A DNA stretch of 64,000 bases from an uncultured Collinsella sp. (GCA_958370785.1 CATXKN010000001.1:186001-250000); one strand, 5' to 3'. Positions 9,037-16,725 are shown, counted from the first letter of the stretch. Made by a program: numbers and translations. Notes: generated by a model from the letters alone, not told the origin.

Positions 9037-9076
9037 AAGAAACCCGGTCCTGCACGAGGCAGAACCGGGTTTCTTT
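9037..9076 (-). terminator. Terminator downstream of rplA
   Basis: AAGAAACCCGGT (9037-9048) and ACCGGGTTTCTT (9064-9075) form a perfect 12-bp stem 36 bp past the rplA stop, with T residues in both directions. It can terminate transcripts from either side. Confidence 0.8.
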
Positions 9077-9111
9077 AGCAATGCTTGCTTTGCTCAGGCA
9101 GTAACTAAAAG

Positions 9112-9819
9112 TTACTCAGCCAGGAAGTCACGCTGGACAGCGGGATCGACCTTGACGCCAGGGCCCATGGTGGAAGACACGGAGATGGACTTGACGTACT
9201 TACCCTTAGCAGAAGAGGGCTTGACGCGCAGAATCTCGGTGTACAGGGCAGCGTAGTTCTCGACGAGCTGCTGCTCAGAGAAGGACTTCTTGCCCAGGGG
9301 CACGTGGCAGATGCCGTAACGGTCGGCGCGGTACTCAACGCGGCCGGCCTTGAGCTCGGAGACCATCTTGGCGACGTCCATAGTCACGGTGCCGAGCTTG
9401 GGGTTCGGCATGAGGCCACGGGGACCAAGGATCTTACCGATGCGGCCAACCTTGGCCATCATGTTCGGCGTAGCGATAGCGGCGTCGAAGTTGATCTCGC
9501 CCTTCTGGATCTGGGCGACGAGCTCGTCGGAACCGATGATGTCGGCGCCGGCAGCCTCGGCCTCGCGGGCCTTCTCGCCCTCGGCGAAGACGGCAACACG
9601 AACGGTCTTGCCGGTGCCGTGGGGCAGGGAGATGGAACCACGGATGTTCTGGTCAGCCTTACGAGTATCGATGCCCAGACGGAAGTGGGCCTCGACGGTC
9701 TCGTCGAACTTGGCGGTGTCGAGCTCCTTGATGAGCTTGGCAGCCTGAAGGGGGGTGTAGAGCGTGGCGCGGTCGATCTTCTCGGCAGCGGCGTTATAGC
9801 TCTTACCATGCTTAGCCAT
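9112..9819 (-). CDS. rplA: 50S ribosomal protein L1
   Basis: Builds the L1 stalk of the large subunit and in many bacteria binds its own mRNA to repress the L11-L1 operon. The 235-residue protein shows the typical sequence from MAKHGKSYNAAAEKID to a full C-terminus, including the signature LGPRGLMPNPKLGTVT. The start at 9819 is preferred over the ATG two codons upstream because AGGAGG is then eight bases away instead of two. It is the last gene of the rpmG-trnW-secE-nusG-rplK-rplA run. Confidence 0.97.
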   Translation of the reverse strand: MAKHGKSYNAAAEKIDRATLYTPLQAAKLIKELDTAKFDETVEAHFRLGIDTRKADQNIRGSISLPHGTGKTVRVAVFAEGEKAREAEAAGADIIGSDELVAQIQKGEINFDAAIATPNMMAKVGRIGKILGPRGLMPNPKLGTVTMDVAKMVSELKAGRVEYRADRYGICHVPLGKKSFSEQQLVENYAALYTEILRVKPSSAKGKYVKSISVSSTMGPGVKVDPAVQRDFLAE

Positions 9820-9936
9820 GTGCATTACCTCCTGTGGTTAAACGGGCGTGAGCCCTCCCACATCGTATCGTGTGCCCTATTGCACACATATAACGGGCGC
9901 CCCGGTCGGAGCACCCGTCATTACCTAAAGAAATCG

Positions 9937-10365
9937 CTACTCAGCGATGGTGACGCCCATGGAGCGGGCGGTACCGGCGATGATCTTCTTGGCGGCGTCA
10001 ATGTCGTTGGCATTGAGGTCCGGCATCTTGATCTCGGCGATCTTGGTGAGCTGCTCCTGGGAGAGCTGACCAACCTTGTCGGCCTGCGGCTTAGCGGAAC
10101 CAGACTTGAGGTTCAGCTCCTTCTTGATGAGGTGAGCCGCCGGCGGGGTCTTGGTGATGAAGGAGAAGGACTTGTCCTCGTAGACAGAAATCTCAACGGG
10201 GATGATGTCGCCCTTCTTGTCCTGCGTCTCGGCGTTAAAGGCCTGGCAGAACTGCATGATGTTCACGCCAGCAGCGCCCAGGGCGGGGCCGACGGGAGGA
10301 GCGGGGTTAGCGGCACCAGCAGGAATCTGGAGCTTAATGACGTTGGCAACCTTCTTCTCAGCCAT
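9937..10365 (-). CDS. rplK: 50S ribosomal protein L11
   Basis: Component of the GTPase-associated centre of the 50S subunit. The 142-residue protein has the full family pattern (IKLQIPAGAANPAPPVGPAL near the N-terminus, then FCQAFNAET). The start at 10365 (MAEKKV) is chosen over the upstream ATG two codons earlier, since AAAGGA abuts the first ATG but is six bases from the second. The gene lies directly before rplA in the usual order. Confidence 0.97.
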   Translation of the reverse strand: MAEKKVANVIKLQIPAGAANPAPPVGPALGAAGVNIMQFCQAFNAETQDKKGDIIPVEISVYEDKSFSFITKTPPAAHLIKKELNLKSGSAKPQADKVGQLSQEQLTKIAEIKMPDLNANDIDAAKKIIAGTARSMGVTIAE

Positions 10366-10485
10366 GGTCATTCCTTTCGAATCACGAGTGTGAAGTACTT
10401 GCTATATCGTAAGCACGCACGTGTTAGAAGCACTCCTGAGATGAGCAGTCACAGAAGAAGCACGCTCGCGCGAACGGACGAAAAC

Positions 10486-11022
10486 TTAAGCGATGACAGC
10501 GACCTGGTTAAAGTCGAGCTCAACAGGCGTCTCGCGGCCAAAGATCATCAGCGTGACCTTGAGCTTGCCAGCCTCGGTGTTAACCTCGGAGACCTTGCCA
10601 TCAAAGTCGGTAAGCGGACCATCGGTGACGCGGACGGACGTGCCGACCTCAATATCAACCGAGGTGCGCTTGGGCGAATCGCCCTTACCGGGACGACGAG
10701 TCATCTTGTTGTACTCGTCGCGGGAAAGCGGAGCGGGCTTGCCGTTGCCGCCCAGGAAACCGGTGACGCCAGGCGTGTTACGAACACACGTCCAAGCATC
10801 GTCATCCATCTCCATGCGGACCAGGACATAACCCGGGAAGATCTTGGAATCCTTGGTCTCACGCTTGCCACCCTCTTTAATCTCGGTGACACGCTCCATA
10901 GGAATCTCGATATCAAAGATACGGTCCTGCATGCCCATAGTCTCGATGCGATGCTCGAGATCGGACTTAACGCGGTTCTCGTATCCAGAGTAAGTGTGAA
11001 CGACGTACCAACGCTTAGACAT
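10486..11022 (-). CDS. nusG: Transcription termination/antitermination factor NusG
   Basis: Binds RNA polymerase, modulates pausing and Rho termination, and can couple transcription to translation. The 178-residue protein has the NGN domain (KRWYVVHTYSGYENRVKSDL, FPGYVLVRMEMDDDAW) followed by a C-terminal KOW domain (GPLTDFDGKVSEVN). It starts three bases after the secE stop, in the conserved secE-nusG-rplK-rplA order. Confidence 0.97.
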   Translation of the reverse strand: MSKRWYVVHTYSGYENRVKSDLEHRIETMGMQDRIFDIEIPMERVTEIKEGGKRETKDSKIFPGYVLVRMEMDDDAWTCVRNTPGVTGFLGGNGKPAPLSRDEYNKMTRRPGKGDSPKRTSVDIEVGTSVRVTDGPLTDFDGKVSEVNTEAGKLKVTLMIFGRETPVELDFNQVAVIA

Positions 11023-11025
11023 GGT

Positions 11026-11364
11026 TTAGCCCCTCAATCCAGAGAACAGAGCAAGAGCCTCGCCAAAGCCAGCATCGAGCAGAGCGATGACGACGCCGAC
11101 GACGATCAGAGAAGCGCAAACGACGACCGAGTAGTTCACGAGCTCCTTCTTATCGGGCCACGTGACACGCTTCATCTCGGACTTGACCGAAGCGAAATAC
11201 TTCTTGGTGCGGGCGAAGAAACCAGGCTTCTCGTTCTTCTTGGACTTCGCAGCCTTCTCGTTCTTCTTGGCAACGGCCTTCTTGGCCTCAACCTTGGAGT
11301 TGGCGGCAGCGTTGTTGGCAGGCGCCTGCTGCTGAGCCTTCTTCTTGTTCTTCTTGTTGGCCAT
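11026..11364 (-). CDS. secE: Preprotein translocase subunit SecE
   Basis: Clamp subunit of the SecYEG channel. The C-terminal half has the family features: an amphipathic helix (KSEMKRVTWPDKKELVNYS) and one membrane helix (VVVCASLIVVGVVIALLDAG). The N-terminal 55 residues are a Lys/Ala/Asn-rich extension that looks disordered. The length of 112 residues exceeds the minimal roughly 60-residue SecE. It is followed at once by nusG. Confidence 0.95.
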   Translation of the reverse strand: MANKKNKKKAQQQAPANNAAANSKVEAKKAVAKKNEKAAKSKKNEKPGFFARTKKYFASVKSEMKRVTWPDKKELVNYSVVVCASLIVVGVVIALLDAGFGEALALFSGLRG

Positions 11365-11403
11365 TTGGGTTACCTCCGCGCAATGCGCTTATACATGAGT
11401 AAA

Positions 11404-11431
11404 CCGTAAGCCCCCAATTGGGAGCTTACGG
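11404..11431 (-). terminator. Hairpin between tRNA-Trp and secE
   Basis: CCGTAAGCCCCC and its near complement GGGAGCTTACGG form a hairpin between the tRNA 3' end and the secE leader. It may serve as a processing signal or partial terminator. The T stretch on the minus strand is weak. Confidence 0.5.
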
Positions 11432-11440
11432 AATAATGAC

Positions 11441-11516
11441 TGGCACGCCAGGAAGGACTCGAACCCTCAACACTCGGTTTTGGAGACCGATGCTCTACCA
11501 ATTGAACTACTGGCGT
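11441..11516 (-). tRNA. tRNA-Trp (anticodon CCA)
   Basis: A 76-nt cloverleaf. The acceptor stem pairs ACGCCAG with CTGGCGT, the discriminator is G and the CCA is encoded. The anticodon stem TCGGT/ACCGA carries loop CTCCAAA with anticodon CCA, and the T-arm contains GGTTCGAGTCC. It sits between rpmG and secE, a frequent bacterial arrangement. Confidence 0.96.
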
Positions 11517-11529
11517 ATGTGACTAGAGA

Positions 11530-11679
11530 CTAGCGAGTCTCTTTGTGCAGCGTGTGGTGACGGCACCAGGGGCAATACTTCTTGATCTCCATACGATCAG
11601 GCATGGTCGACTTGTTCTTGGTGGTCGTATAGTTGCGGCGCTTGCACTCAGTGCACGCAAGAGTAACTAGAGTACGCAT
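11530..11679 (-). CDS. rpmG: 50S ribosomal protein L33
   Basis: A short ribosomal protein of 49 residues. Translation gives MRTLVTLACTECKRRNYTTT near the start and KYCPWCRHHTLHKETR at the end. The two C-x2-C pairs mark the zinc-binding type of L33. ATG at 11679 is preceded by an AGGTTCAGGA purine stretch. It is the first gene of the rpmG-trnW-secE-nusG-rplK-rplA run, under the promoter at 11725-11754. Confidence 0.95.
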   Translation of the reverse strand: MRTLVTLACTECKRRNYTTTKNKSTMPDRMEIKKYCPWCRHHTLHKETR

Positions 11680-11724
11680 GTATCCTGAACCTTTCATTTC
11701 CGCCCCGTACGGGCACGAGTTGAT

Positions 11725-11754
11725 ACTTTATCAGCTCTACGTAAGTGCTGTCAA
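11725..11754 (-). promoter_or_regulatory. Promoter of the rpmG-secE-nusG-rplKA run
   Basis: Read on the minus strand, TTGACA (11749-11754) and TAAAGT (11725-11730) are 18 bp apart. The sequence GAGGTTTTCGTTGACAGC around the -35 box is identical to that of the tRNA-tuf promoter at 13556-13585. Confidence 0.8.
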
Positions 11755-11899
11755 CGAAAACCTCGAATCAATTGGTTCTCGGTGAACCCATTCATATTTG
11801 GAACACATCAATGGAGCCAACGAGATCTAATCGACGGTGCACCCAGGACCATAATCGATCCTCTCGACACCAGCAACGGCTCAATATCCATTGCAGAAA

Positions 11900-11931
11900 A
11901 GAACCCGGCACCCATATAAGTGCCGGGTTCT
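11900..11931 (-). terminator. Terminator of tuf
   Basis: A perfect 12-bp stem, AGAACCCGGCAC (11900-11911) with GTGCCGGGTTCT (11920-11931), is followed on the minus strand by TTTT. It lies 27 bp past the tuf stop. The 11755-11899 interval contains no gene I can support. Confidence 0.9.
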
Positions 11932-11958
11932 CTAAGTCAGCTATATCAAAGAGCTAAT

Positions 11959-13149
11959 TTACTCAATGATCGTGGAGACGATGCCCGAACCAACGGTGTG
12001 ACCACCCTCGCGGATAGCGAAGCGCAGGCCCTCCTCCATGGCGATCGGGTGGATGAGGTCGCCCTCGATGGTGATGTGGTCACCAGGCATAGCCATCTCG
12101 GTGCCCTCGGGGAGCTTGACCGTACCGGTAACGTCGGTGGTACGGAAGTAGAACTGAGGACGATAACCATCGAAGAACGGGGTGTGACGGCCGCCCTCCT
12201 CCTTGGTCAGAACGTAAATCTCGCCGGTGAACTTGGTGTGCGGGGTAACCGAACCGGGCTTGCAGAGAACCTGGCCGCGCTCGATGTCCTCGCGCTTGAT
12301 GCCGCGGAGCAGCAGACCGACGTTGTCGCCAGCCTCGCAGAAGTCCATGGACTTACGGAACATCTCGATACCGGTAACGACGGTGTTCTGGGTATCCTTG
12401 ATGCCGACGATCTCGACGGGCTCGTTGAGCTTGAGCTCACCGCGCTCGACACGGCCGGTAGCAACGGTACCACGGCCGGAGATGGTCATAACGTCCTCAA
12501 CGGCCATCAGGAACGGGAGGTCGTTGTTACGAGCAGGCGTCGGGATGTACTCGTCGACGGCCTTCATGAGCTCGCGAATGGCGTCCATCCACTTGGCGTC
12601 GCCCTCGAGAGCGCCCAGAGCGGAACCACGGATGACGGGGATGTCGTCGCCGGGGAAATCGTACTCGGAGAGGAGCTCACGGGTCTCCATCTCGACGAGG
12701 TCGATGAGCTCGTCATCGTCGACCATGTCGCACTTGTTCAGGAAGACGACGATGTAGGGAACGCCGACCTGACGGGCGAGCAGGATGTGCTCGCGGGTCT
12801 GAGCCATGGGGCCGTCGGTAGCGGCGATGACCAGGATAGCGCCGTCCATCTGAGCAGCACCGGAGATCATGTTCTTGACGTAGTCAGCGTGGCCCGGGCA
12901 GTCAACGTGAGCGTAGTGACGGGCAGCGGTCTCGTACTCGACGTGGGAGACGGAAATCGTAATGCCGCGCTCGCGCTCCTCGGGAGCCTTGTCGATGTTC
13001 TCGAACGCAGTGAAGTCAGCCTTGCAGCCCTCGGTCTCGGAGAGAACCTTGGTGATGGCAGCGGTCAGCGTGGTCTTGCCGTGGTCGACGTGACCAATGG
13101 TGCCGATGTTAACATGCGGCTTAGTGCGCTCAAACTTCTCTTTGGCCAT
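11959..13149 (-). CDS. tuf: Elongation factor Tu
   Basis: GTPase that delivers aminoacyl-tRNA to the ribosome. The 396-residue protein has G1 GHVDHGKTT, G2 with RGITI, G3 DCPGHADY, G4 NKCD and G5 GSALGALEG, followed by the complete beta-barrel domains 2 and 3. The start at 13149 (MAKEKFERTKPHVNIG) is the family start and has GGAGG upstream. A longer reading to 13218 runs into the tRNA spacer. It follows three tRNA genes from a shared promoter. Confidence 0.98.
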   Translation of the reverse strand: MAKEKFERTKPHVNIGTIGHVDHGKTTLTAAITKVLSETEGCKADFTAFENIDKAPEERERGITISVSHVEYETAARHYAHVDCPGHADYVKNMISGAAQMDGAILVIAATDGPMAQTREHILLARQVGVPYIVVFLNKCDMVDDDELIDLVEMETRELLSEYDFPGDDIPVIRGSALGALEGDAKWMDAIRELMKAVDEYIPTPARNNDLPFLMAVEDVMTISGRGTVATGRVERGELKLNEPVEIVGIKDTQNTVVTGIEMFRKSMDFCEAGDNVGLLLRGIKREDIERGQVLCKPGSVTPHTKFTGEIYVLTKEEGGRHTPFFDGYRPQFYFRTTDVTGTVKLPEGTEMAMPGDHITIEGDLIHPIAMEEGLRFAIREGGHTVGSGIVSTIIE

Positions 13150-13245
13150 AAAGCCCTCCTCTAAACAGGTCGTCCCCGGACGGGACTTTGCCTTTATACC
13201 ATAGTGGCCTCTCAACATACTATTGAGAAGCCACCGTGTTACCTA

Positions 13246-13322
13246 TGGTAGCGGTGACTGGATTCGAACCAGTGACGCCACGGGTATGAACCGTGTGCTC
13301 TAACCAACTGAGCTACACCGCC
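13246..13322 (-). tRNA. tRNA-Met (anticodon CAT)
   Basis: A 77-nt cloverleaf with acceptor GGCGGTG/CACCGCT, discriminator A and encoded CCA. The anticodon loop reads TTCATAC with anticodon CAT. The overall sequence resembles elongator tRNA-Met. It is the third tRNA of the tuf transcript. Confidence 0.94.
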
Positions 13323-13325
13323 GGA

Positions 13326-13401
13326 TGGAGCCTGCAACCAGACTTGAACTGGTGACCTCTTCGTTACCAACGAAGTGCTCTACCGACTGAGCTATACAGG
13401 C
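13326..13401 (-). tRNA. tRNA-Thr (anticodon GGT)
   Basis: A 76-nt cloverleaf with acceptor GCCTGTA/TGCAGGC, encoded CCA, anticodon stem CTTCG/CGAAG and anticodon GGT. It is the second tRNA in the cluster, four bases from tRNA-Met. Confidence 0.95.
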
Positions 13402-13411
13402 ACTTGACGGG

Positions 13412-13493
13412 TGGGAGCTATAGGATTCGAACCTATGTAGGCAGAGCCAACGGGTTTACAGCCCGTCCCCATTAACCACTCGGGCAAACTCCC
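13412..13493 (-). tRNA. tRNA-Tyr (anticodon GTA)
   Basis: A class II tRNA of about 82 nt with a long variable arm. The acceptor is GGGAGTT/AGCTCCC with discriminator A, and the anticodon is GTA within GGGCTGTAAACCC. The 3' CCA is not encoded (CCC follows), unlike its two neighbours. It is the first tRNA of the cluster. Confidence 0.94.
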
Positions 13494-13555
13494 AATCGTT
13501 CAAGTATCCGCAGGTCCTTTGGTCTTTTGGACCGCCGCCCCCGCGAACGAAGAAG

Positions 13556-13585
13556 ATAATACGATGCCACCTTGGGGGCTGTCAA
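13556..13585 (-). promoter_or_regulatory. Promoter of the tRNA-Tyr/Thr/Met-tuf transcript
   Basis: Read on the minus strand, a consensus TTGACA (13580-13585) and TATTAT (13556-13561) are 18 bp apart. The upstream 18 bases match the promoter of the rpmG run exactly, which suggests that the translation-machinery operons are co-regulated. Confidence 0.85.
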
Positions 13586-13802
13586 CGAAAACCTCTAGAT
13601 ACACGGTGCCGGGCGTATCTATATGCTTTTGACCTGCGGTTTTGCTGAGTTTGGATATGAAGGACGGTGAATTTGCATATAGCGGTGACATTTCCCGAGG
13701 GAACACTTTTGCGTAGTGGAGTGAGCCTGTAGAATATTACTTCGATAACGACTCATTTGCACCTATATATAGGTCGAGACCGAGCTTCCCAGACAGAATC
13801 GA

Positions 13803-13862
13803 GCGTGGATAATCTCCCACTTTTGGCGTGGCTTCGAGCCCAAAGTGGGAGATTATCCACGC
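13803..13862. repeat. Inverted repeat with 21-bp perfect arms
   Basis: The 21-bp arm starting GCGTGGATAATCTCCCAC (13803-13823) is perfectly complementary to 13842-13862, with an 18-nt loop. A degraded third copy of the right arm (GGGAGATTTTCCGCGC) follows at 13876. A separate perfect 14-bp palindrome ACCTATATATAGGT is at 13761-13774. The rest of 13586-13947 holds no supportable gene. Confidence 0.8.
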
Positions 13863-13947
13863 CCATTCACTAGGCGGGAGATTTTCCGCGCTCGTATGTC
13901 CGGAAATCCTCGCTCGACCAGGGTGACTTGGACCGGTCCGGCCTATG

Positions 13948-14162
13948 TCTCAATCTGTAACATTTAGAGAACATTTTCTCCCCTATCTGTTACAGATTGA
14001 GATACTACGCAGTAGCCCCGACTTCCGTCTCATTCTGTAACAGTAAGAAAGGTTTTCAGCCTCTTCGTGTTACAGATAGAGATATTACCCGCCAACCCGT
14101 CTTAACATCTCAATCTGTAACAGCTTGAAGAGAAATACCGGTCTAGATGTTACAGATTGAGA
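13948..14162. repeat. Phased alternating repeat array: six 15-bp boxes, five 25-bp spacers
   Basis: The 15-bp box TCTCAATCTGTAACA and its reverse complement alternate with starts at 13948, 13988, 14028, 14068, 14108 and 14148, an exact 40-bp period. All five spacers are 25 bp and differ in sequence. Only the two boxes of the middle pair (14028 and 14068) carry a one- or two-base change. Box pairs can form three hairpins. Two of the inner spacers also contain short internal stems (GAGAA/TTCTC, GAAA/TTTC). The array ends 46 bp beyond the stop of the DUF262 gene. No further box exists 40 bp outward on either side. Confidence 0.93.
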
Positions 14163-14208
14163 TTGAATCGTTTGGGCCGAATGTCCCCAAGATATTGGCT
14201 GGCGGTCA

Positions 14209-16062
14209 CTAGAACTCAATCTCGTCAAAGTCAAAAGCTATCAAAGTGAGTCCAACGAGCTTGTCTGTGCGCTCCTGAATCTGCTCGCTGGTCCAGGTAT
14301 CCGTGTTTACCAACTCGTCGTTCAGGTTCAACCCGTTGCGGTATCCGACGTTCGCCCCGTTCGCATCCTTGCGGTCTCGCTTGGTCACAAAGGGCATGTT
14401 GCTCAGCTTTGAGTTATATCCGGTGATAGTCAGATTTCCAAGCGTATGAACCTGCTTCTCCTGCACCTCAATCGCCCTGGAAACGTCGCCGTCCGCAACC
14501 ATCTTCACCCATTCGTCGGGAATGTTCTTACCTTGGGGAAAGATGTGCTCGATTGTCCAAACGTAGTTTCCGGAGTCATATCGATCCCAAAGTGGCTTCA
14601 TCTCCTTCGTAACGCTCGGTGATGCAATAACGGTCAGGATGTAGCGCGTCATATCGGGATTGACATCGTAAATCGGCCCTTCAAGACGTTCTTTGAAGGA
14701 AGCGTCACTGGCAGACACGTCGACGAGGCGCTTCTTGATGTATTCCGCGGCCGCAATGCCCTTGAGACCCTCGCTTTCGAGGCTCTCGCAAATACTGATG
14801 AAGAGCCTCTCCAGGTCACGCGTGGGAGGCGTATCGGTAAGGTTGCGTCGGACAAAGAAGCAGACAAGGAGCTTAACAAGAAGCGCGAGGGTTTCATCTT
14901 TTAGCTCCAACTGGTCCTGCTTCTTGAAAAGGAACAGCAGCATCAGGTAAGATGCGACGCCCTGCGCTCTCGAAAGCTCCAAAAGCTGATGCGAAAGCTC
15001 GGAATCCGGGCTCTCTTGATCGAGCCCAATGATCTTCGAGTAGAGTGCGGAATTCTCGGTCAGCTCGTCCAACACCTTAAGGGCGCCGTCATCGGCTTCC
15101 ATCCGCTTCTCGTAGATTTTCAGAAGGTTGGAACGTGTGGCAACGGAACCGAGGGGGAGTTGGGAACCTGATTCGCCGATAAATGGCTTATTTACCTCCC
15201 GGCGGAAGGCATCGTAGTTCTGGCGGAAGAAGCGCTCCTGCGTCTTGTAGTCATCGCCGAGATTGCGGAGCACTTCCTGCCAGCGTTCAAAGTAATAGTC
15301 GATCCGTCCGTCATCCACCCCGGCAACCTTGCCGAGAAGCATGTTTTTGATGAGGTCAACGGCGCTCAAGGGGACACCGCGGTTGTTAAGGGACGCGAAC
15401 AGGGTATAGGCGTCCGCATGGCTATCGACGGTAATCTGGACCACGACTGCGGAGCACACCAGCTTGCAGATATCAAGCAGGGCATGAACACATTCGATCC
15501 CGCTCCCGTCTTCAACTTCCTCGCCCAATCGATCGTAAAAATAGTTGAATGCCTTAGACATCTTTCTCAGACCGAGGAACTTCGGCTTTTGCATAACGAC
15601 GTCTAAACCGATATGTTCCTTCAAGATCCAGCGGTAATCCTCAAGGTTATGATTCTGAACCTGAGGAATAACGCGCGTCCTCGACTTGTCGGATTTCAAG
15701 ATAAGGCGATTGCGCAGAGGGCGGACATCGTCCAGCATCAGGTCATCGTCGATAGAATCCTTATGCTCCATAACGCGAGCGTAGATGGCAGCAAGGAGAA
15801 GGCTGAGCGTCGTCAGGCGTTGCTGGCCATCGATGACTTCATAGTGAATGGTATCCATCTTGGAATTCACAGTCCCGTTCACGACAATAAACGAGCCCAG
15901 GAAGTATCCGGCATCGTTTTGGGTGATATCGTCATAGAGATTCGCCCAATCGCGCTGATTCCAAGTGTATTCGCGCTGGTAACGAGGAATGTCATAGATT
16001 TTTAGCATATCGGTCGACAGAATATTGGCAACCGTTGGGTCCTCTACGCTATTAATCATCAT
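14209..16062 (-). CDS. DUF262/DUF1524 (GmrSD-like) HNH-nuclease family protein
   Basis: Probable DNA-targeting defence nuclease of about 617 residues. The N-terminal DUF262 domain shows IPRYQREYTW and VIDGQQRLTTL, the ParB-like nucleotide-binding motifs of this family. The C-terminal DUF1524 domain shows WTIEHIFPQG (the His-based HNH-type motif) and HTLGNLTITGYNSKLSN. This single-chain arrangement is found in GmrSD-type modification-dependent (type IV) restriction enzymes. Two adjacent ATGs (16062, 16059) follow AAAGGA, and an in-frame TTG upstream is less likely. The gene looks more AT-rich than its neighbours, stands alone near tRNA-Thr and has the phased repeat array behind it. All suggest acquired DNA. 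Confidence 0.85.
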   Translation of the reverse strand: MMINSVEDPTVANILSTDMLKIYDIPRYQREYTWNQRDWANLYDDITQNDAGYFLGSFIVVNGTVNSKMDTIHYEVIDGQQRLTTLSLLLAAIYARVMEHKDSIDDDLMLDDVRPLRNRLILKSDKSRTRVIPQVQNHNLEDYRWILKEHIGLDVVMQKPKFLGLRKMSKAFNYFYDRLGEEVEDGSGIECVHALLDICKLVCSAVVVQITVDSHADAYTLFASLNNRGVPLSAVDLIKNMLLGKVAGVDDGRIDYYFERWQEVLRNLGDDYKTQERFFRQNYDAFRREVNKPFIGESGSQLPLGSVATRSNLLKIYEKRMEADDGALKVLDELTENSALYSKIIGLDQESPDSELSHQLLELSRAQGVASYLMLLFLFKKQDQLELKDETLALLVKLLVCFFVRRNLTDTPPTRDLERLFISICESLESEGLKGIAAAEYIKKRLVDVSASDASFKERLEGPIYDVNPDMTRYILTVIASPSVTKEMKPLWDRYDSGNYVWTIEHIFPQGKNIPDEWVKMVADGDVSRAIEVQEKQVHTLGNLTITGYNSKLSNMPFVTKRDRKDANGANVGYRNGLNLNDELVNTDTWTSEQIQERTDKLVGLTLIAFDFDEIEF

Positions 16063-16074
16063 GAGTCCTTTCAA

Positions 16075-16423
16075 TCACCTTGCTCACAAACGACGGGAAA
16101 TCCTTGTCGCCCTTGATTTCTCGCGCCGAATTAAATCTAGACTATAGTAATACCCATGGGCTACAGGAAAGAGCGCCGCGCACGGCGCGCGATCTTTCGA
16201 GAGGCAGCATCGGAGCTCTCGGCACCTTGGTCACTTTCCACCCTATCCCAGTTGGAGAAACAAAGCCCAAAACTCTAATGGAGACAGCAACTGTAAGCTT
16301 TGCTTTTCCTGCTTCGTTGCACGCATTTATGGACATTGGACATCGGTCACAAAACACACATAAATGCAATTCCGATTTAATTGTTGCATGTTTGTTGCAT
16401 GAGCTGTTGCATGAAAATGCAAA
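16075..16423. other. Intergenic stretch without a supportable gene
   Basis: AT-rich sequence between the DUF262 gene and tRNA-Thr. It carries three TTGCATG direct repeats (16384-16413), plausible operator-like or replication-initiator-like words. Possible reading frames here lack ribosome binding sites and family features. Confidence 0.4.
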
Positions 16424-16449
16424 ATCGGGAGCCATACGGCCCCCGACCT
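16424..16449 (-). terminator. Terminator of tRNA-Thr
   Basis: GTCGGGGGCC (minus strand) pairs with GGCTCCCGAT across a 4-nt loop and is followed by TTTT, 12 bp past the tRNA 3' end. Confidence 0.8.
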
Positions 16450-16460
16450 GCGAAAACTCA

Positions 16461-16535
16461 TGGAGCCAGTGACAGGAATCGAACCTGCAACCCACTGATT
16501 ACAAATCAGTTGCGCTACCGTTGCGCCACACTGGC
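16461..16535 (-). tRNA. tRNA-Thr (anticodon TGT)
   Basis: A 75-nt cloverleaf with acceptor GCCAGTG/CACTGGC, discriminator T, encoded CCA, anticodon stem CTGAT/ATCAG and anticodon TGT. It lies next to an accessory gene and a duplicated piece of its own anticodon region (16696-16717), so it may have served as an integration target. Confidence 0.95.
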
Positions 16536-16634
16536 ACACTTGGCGCTTTCACGCGAAGCCAGTTAAGAATAAAGGAATTGCGGACGAGGCGCAACAGACC
16601 CTTTGACCGACCACATCTCAAAACCCTTCGTCAG

Positions 16635-16678
16635 AACGAATAGTTTTATCTGTTCGCCAGAACCAAAAACTATTCGTT
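16635..16678. repeat. Inverted repeat with 13-bp perfect arms
   Basis: AACGAATAGTTTT (16635-16647) pairs with AAAACTATTCGTT (16666-16678). It lies between tRNA-Thr and the tRNA-like fragment. Confidence 0.7.
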
Positions 16679-16695
16679 TTGGCGACGGTAAGCCC

Positions 16696-16725
16696 GCAGC
16701 CCATTGATTACAAATCAACGGGCTG
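16696..16725 (-). pseudogene. tRNA-Thr anticodon-arm fragment
   Basis: Bases 16696-16717 match 20 of 22 positions of the anticodon region of the intact tRNA-Thr (16487-16508), including TGATTACAAATCA. No acceptor stem or T-arm follows, so it is not a functional tRNA. The arms AGCCC/GGGCT extend the stem. It could be a duplicated attachment site or tRNA remnant. Confidence 0.4.

Noticed and set aside
8715..9055. Small proteins with KEERRVL-like sequence
   Set aside because: These frames read through a palindromic repeat whose second copy at 18440-18535 gives the same peptide. They reflect repeat sequence, not genes.
9304..11409. Long plus-strand open frame of 701 codons opposite rplA-rplK-nusG-secE
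   Set aside because: It lies antisense to four certain genes and spans their intergenic spacers. It is explained by the GC-rich codon bias of the real genes.
13500..13706. Minus-strand frame of 68 codons upstream of tRNA-Tyr
   Set aside because: It contains the tRNA-tuf promoter and has no ribosome binding site.
13948..14162. CRISPR array
   Set aside because: The repeats alternate in orientation and are only 15 bp, there are just six of them, and no cas gene lies in the window. The regular phase is real but does not fit a CRISPR.
16080..16472. Plus-strand frame of 130 codons between the DUF262 gene and tRNA-Thr
   Set aside because: It runs into the tRNA terminator and the tRNA, and shows no recognisable domain or ribosome binding site.
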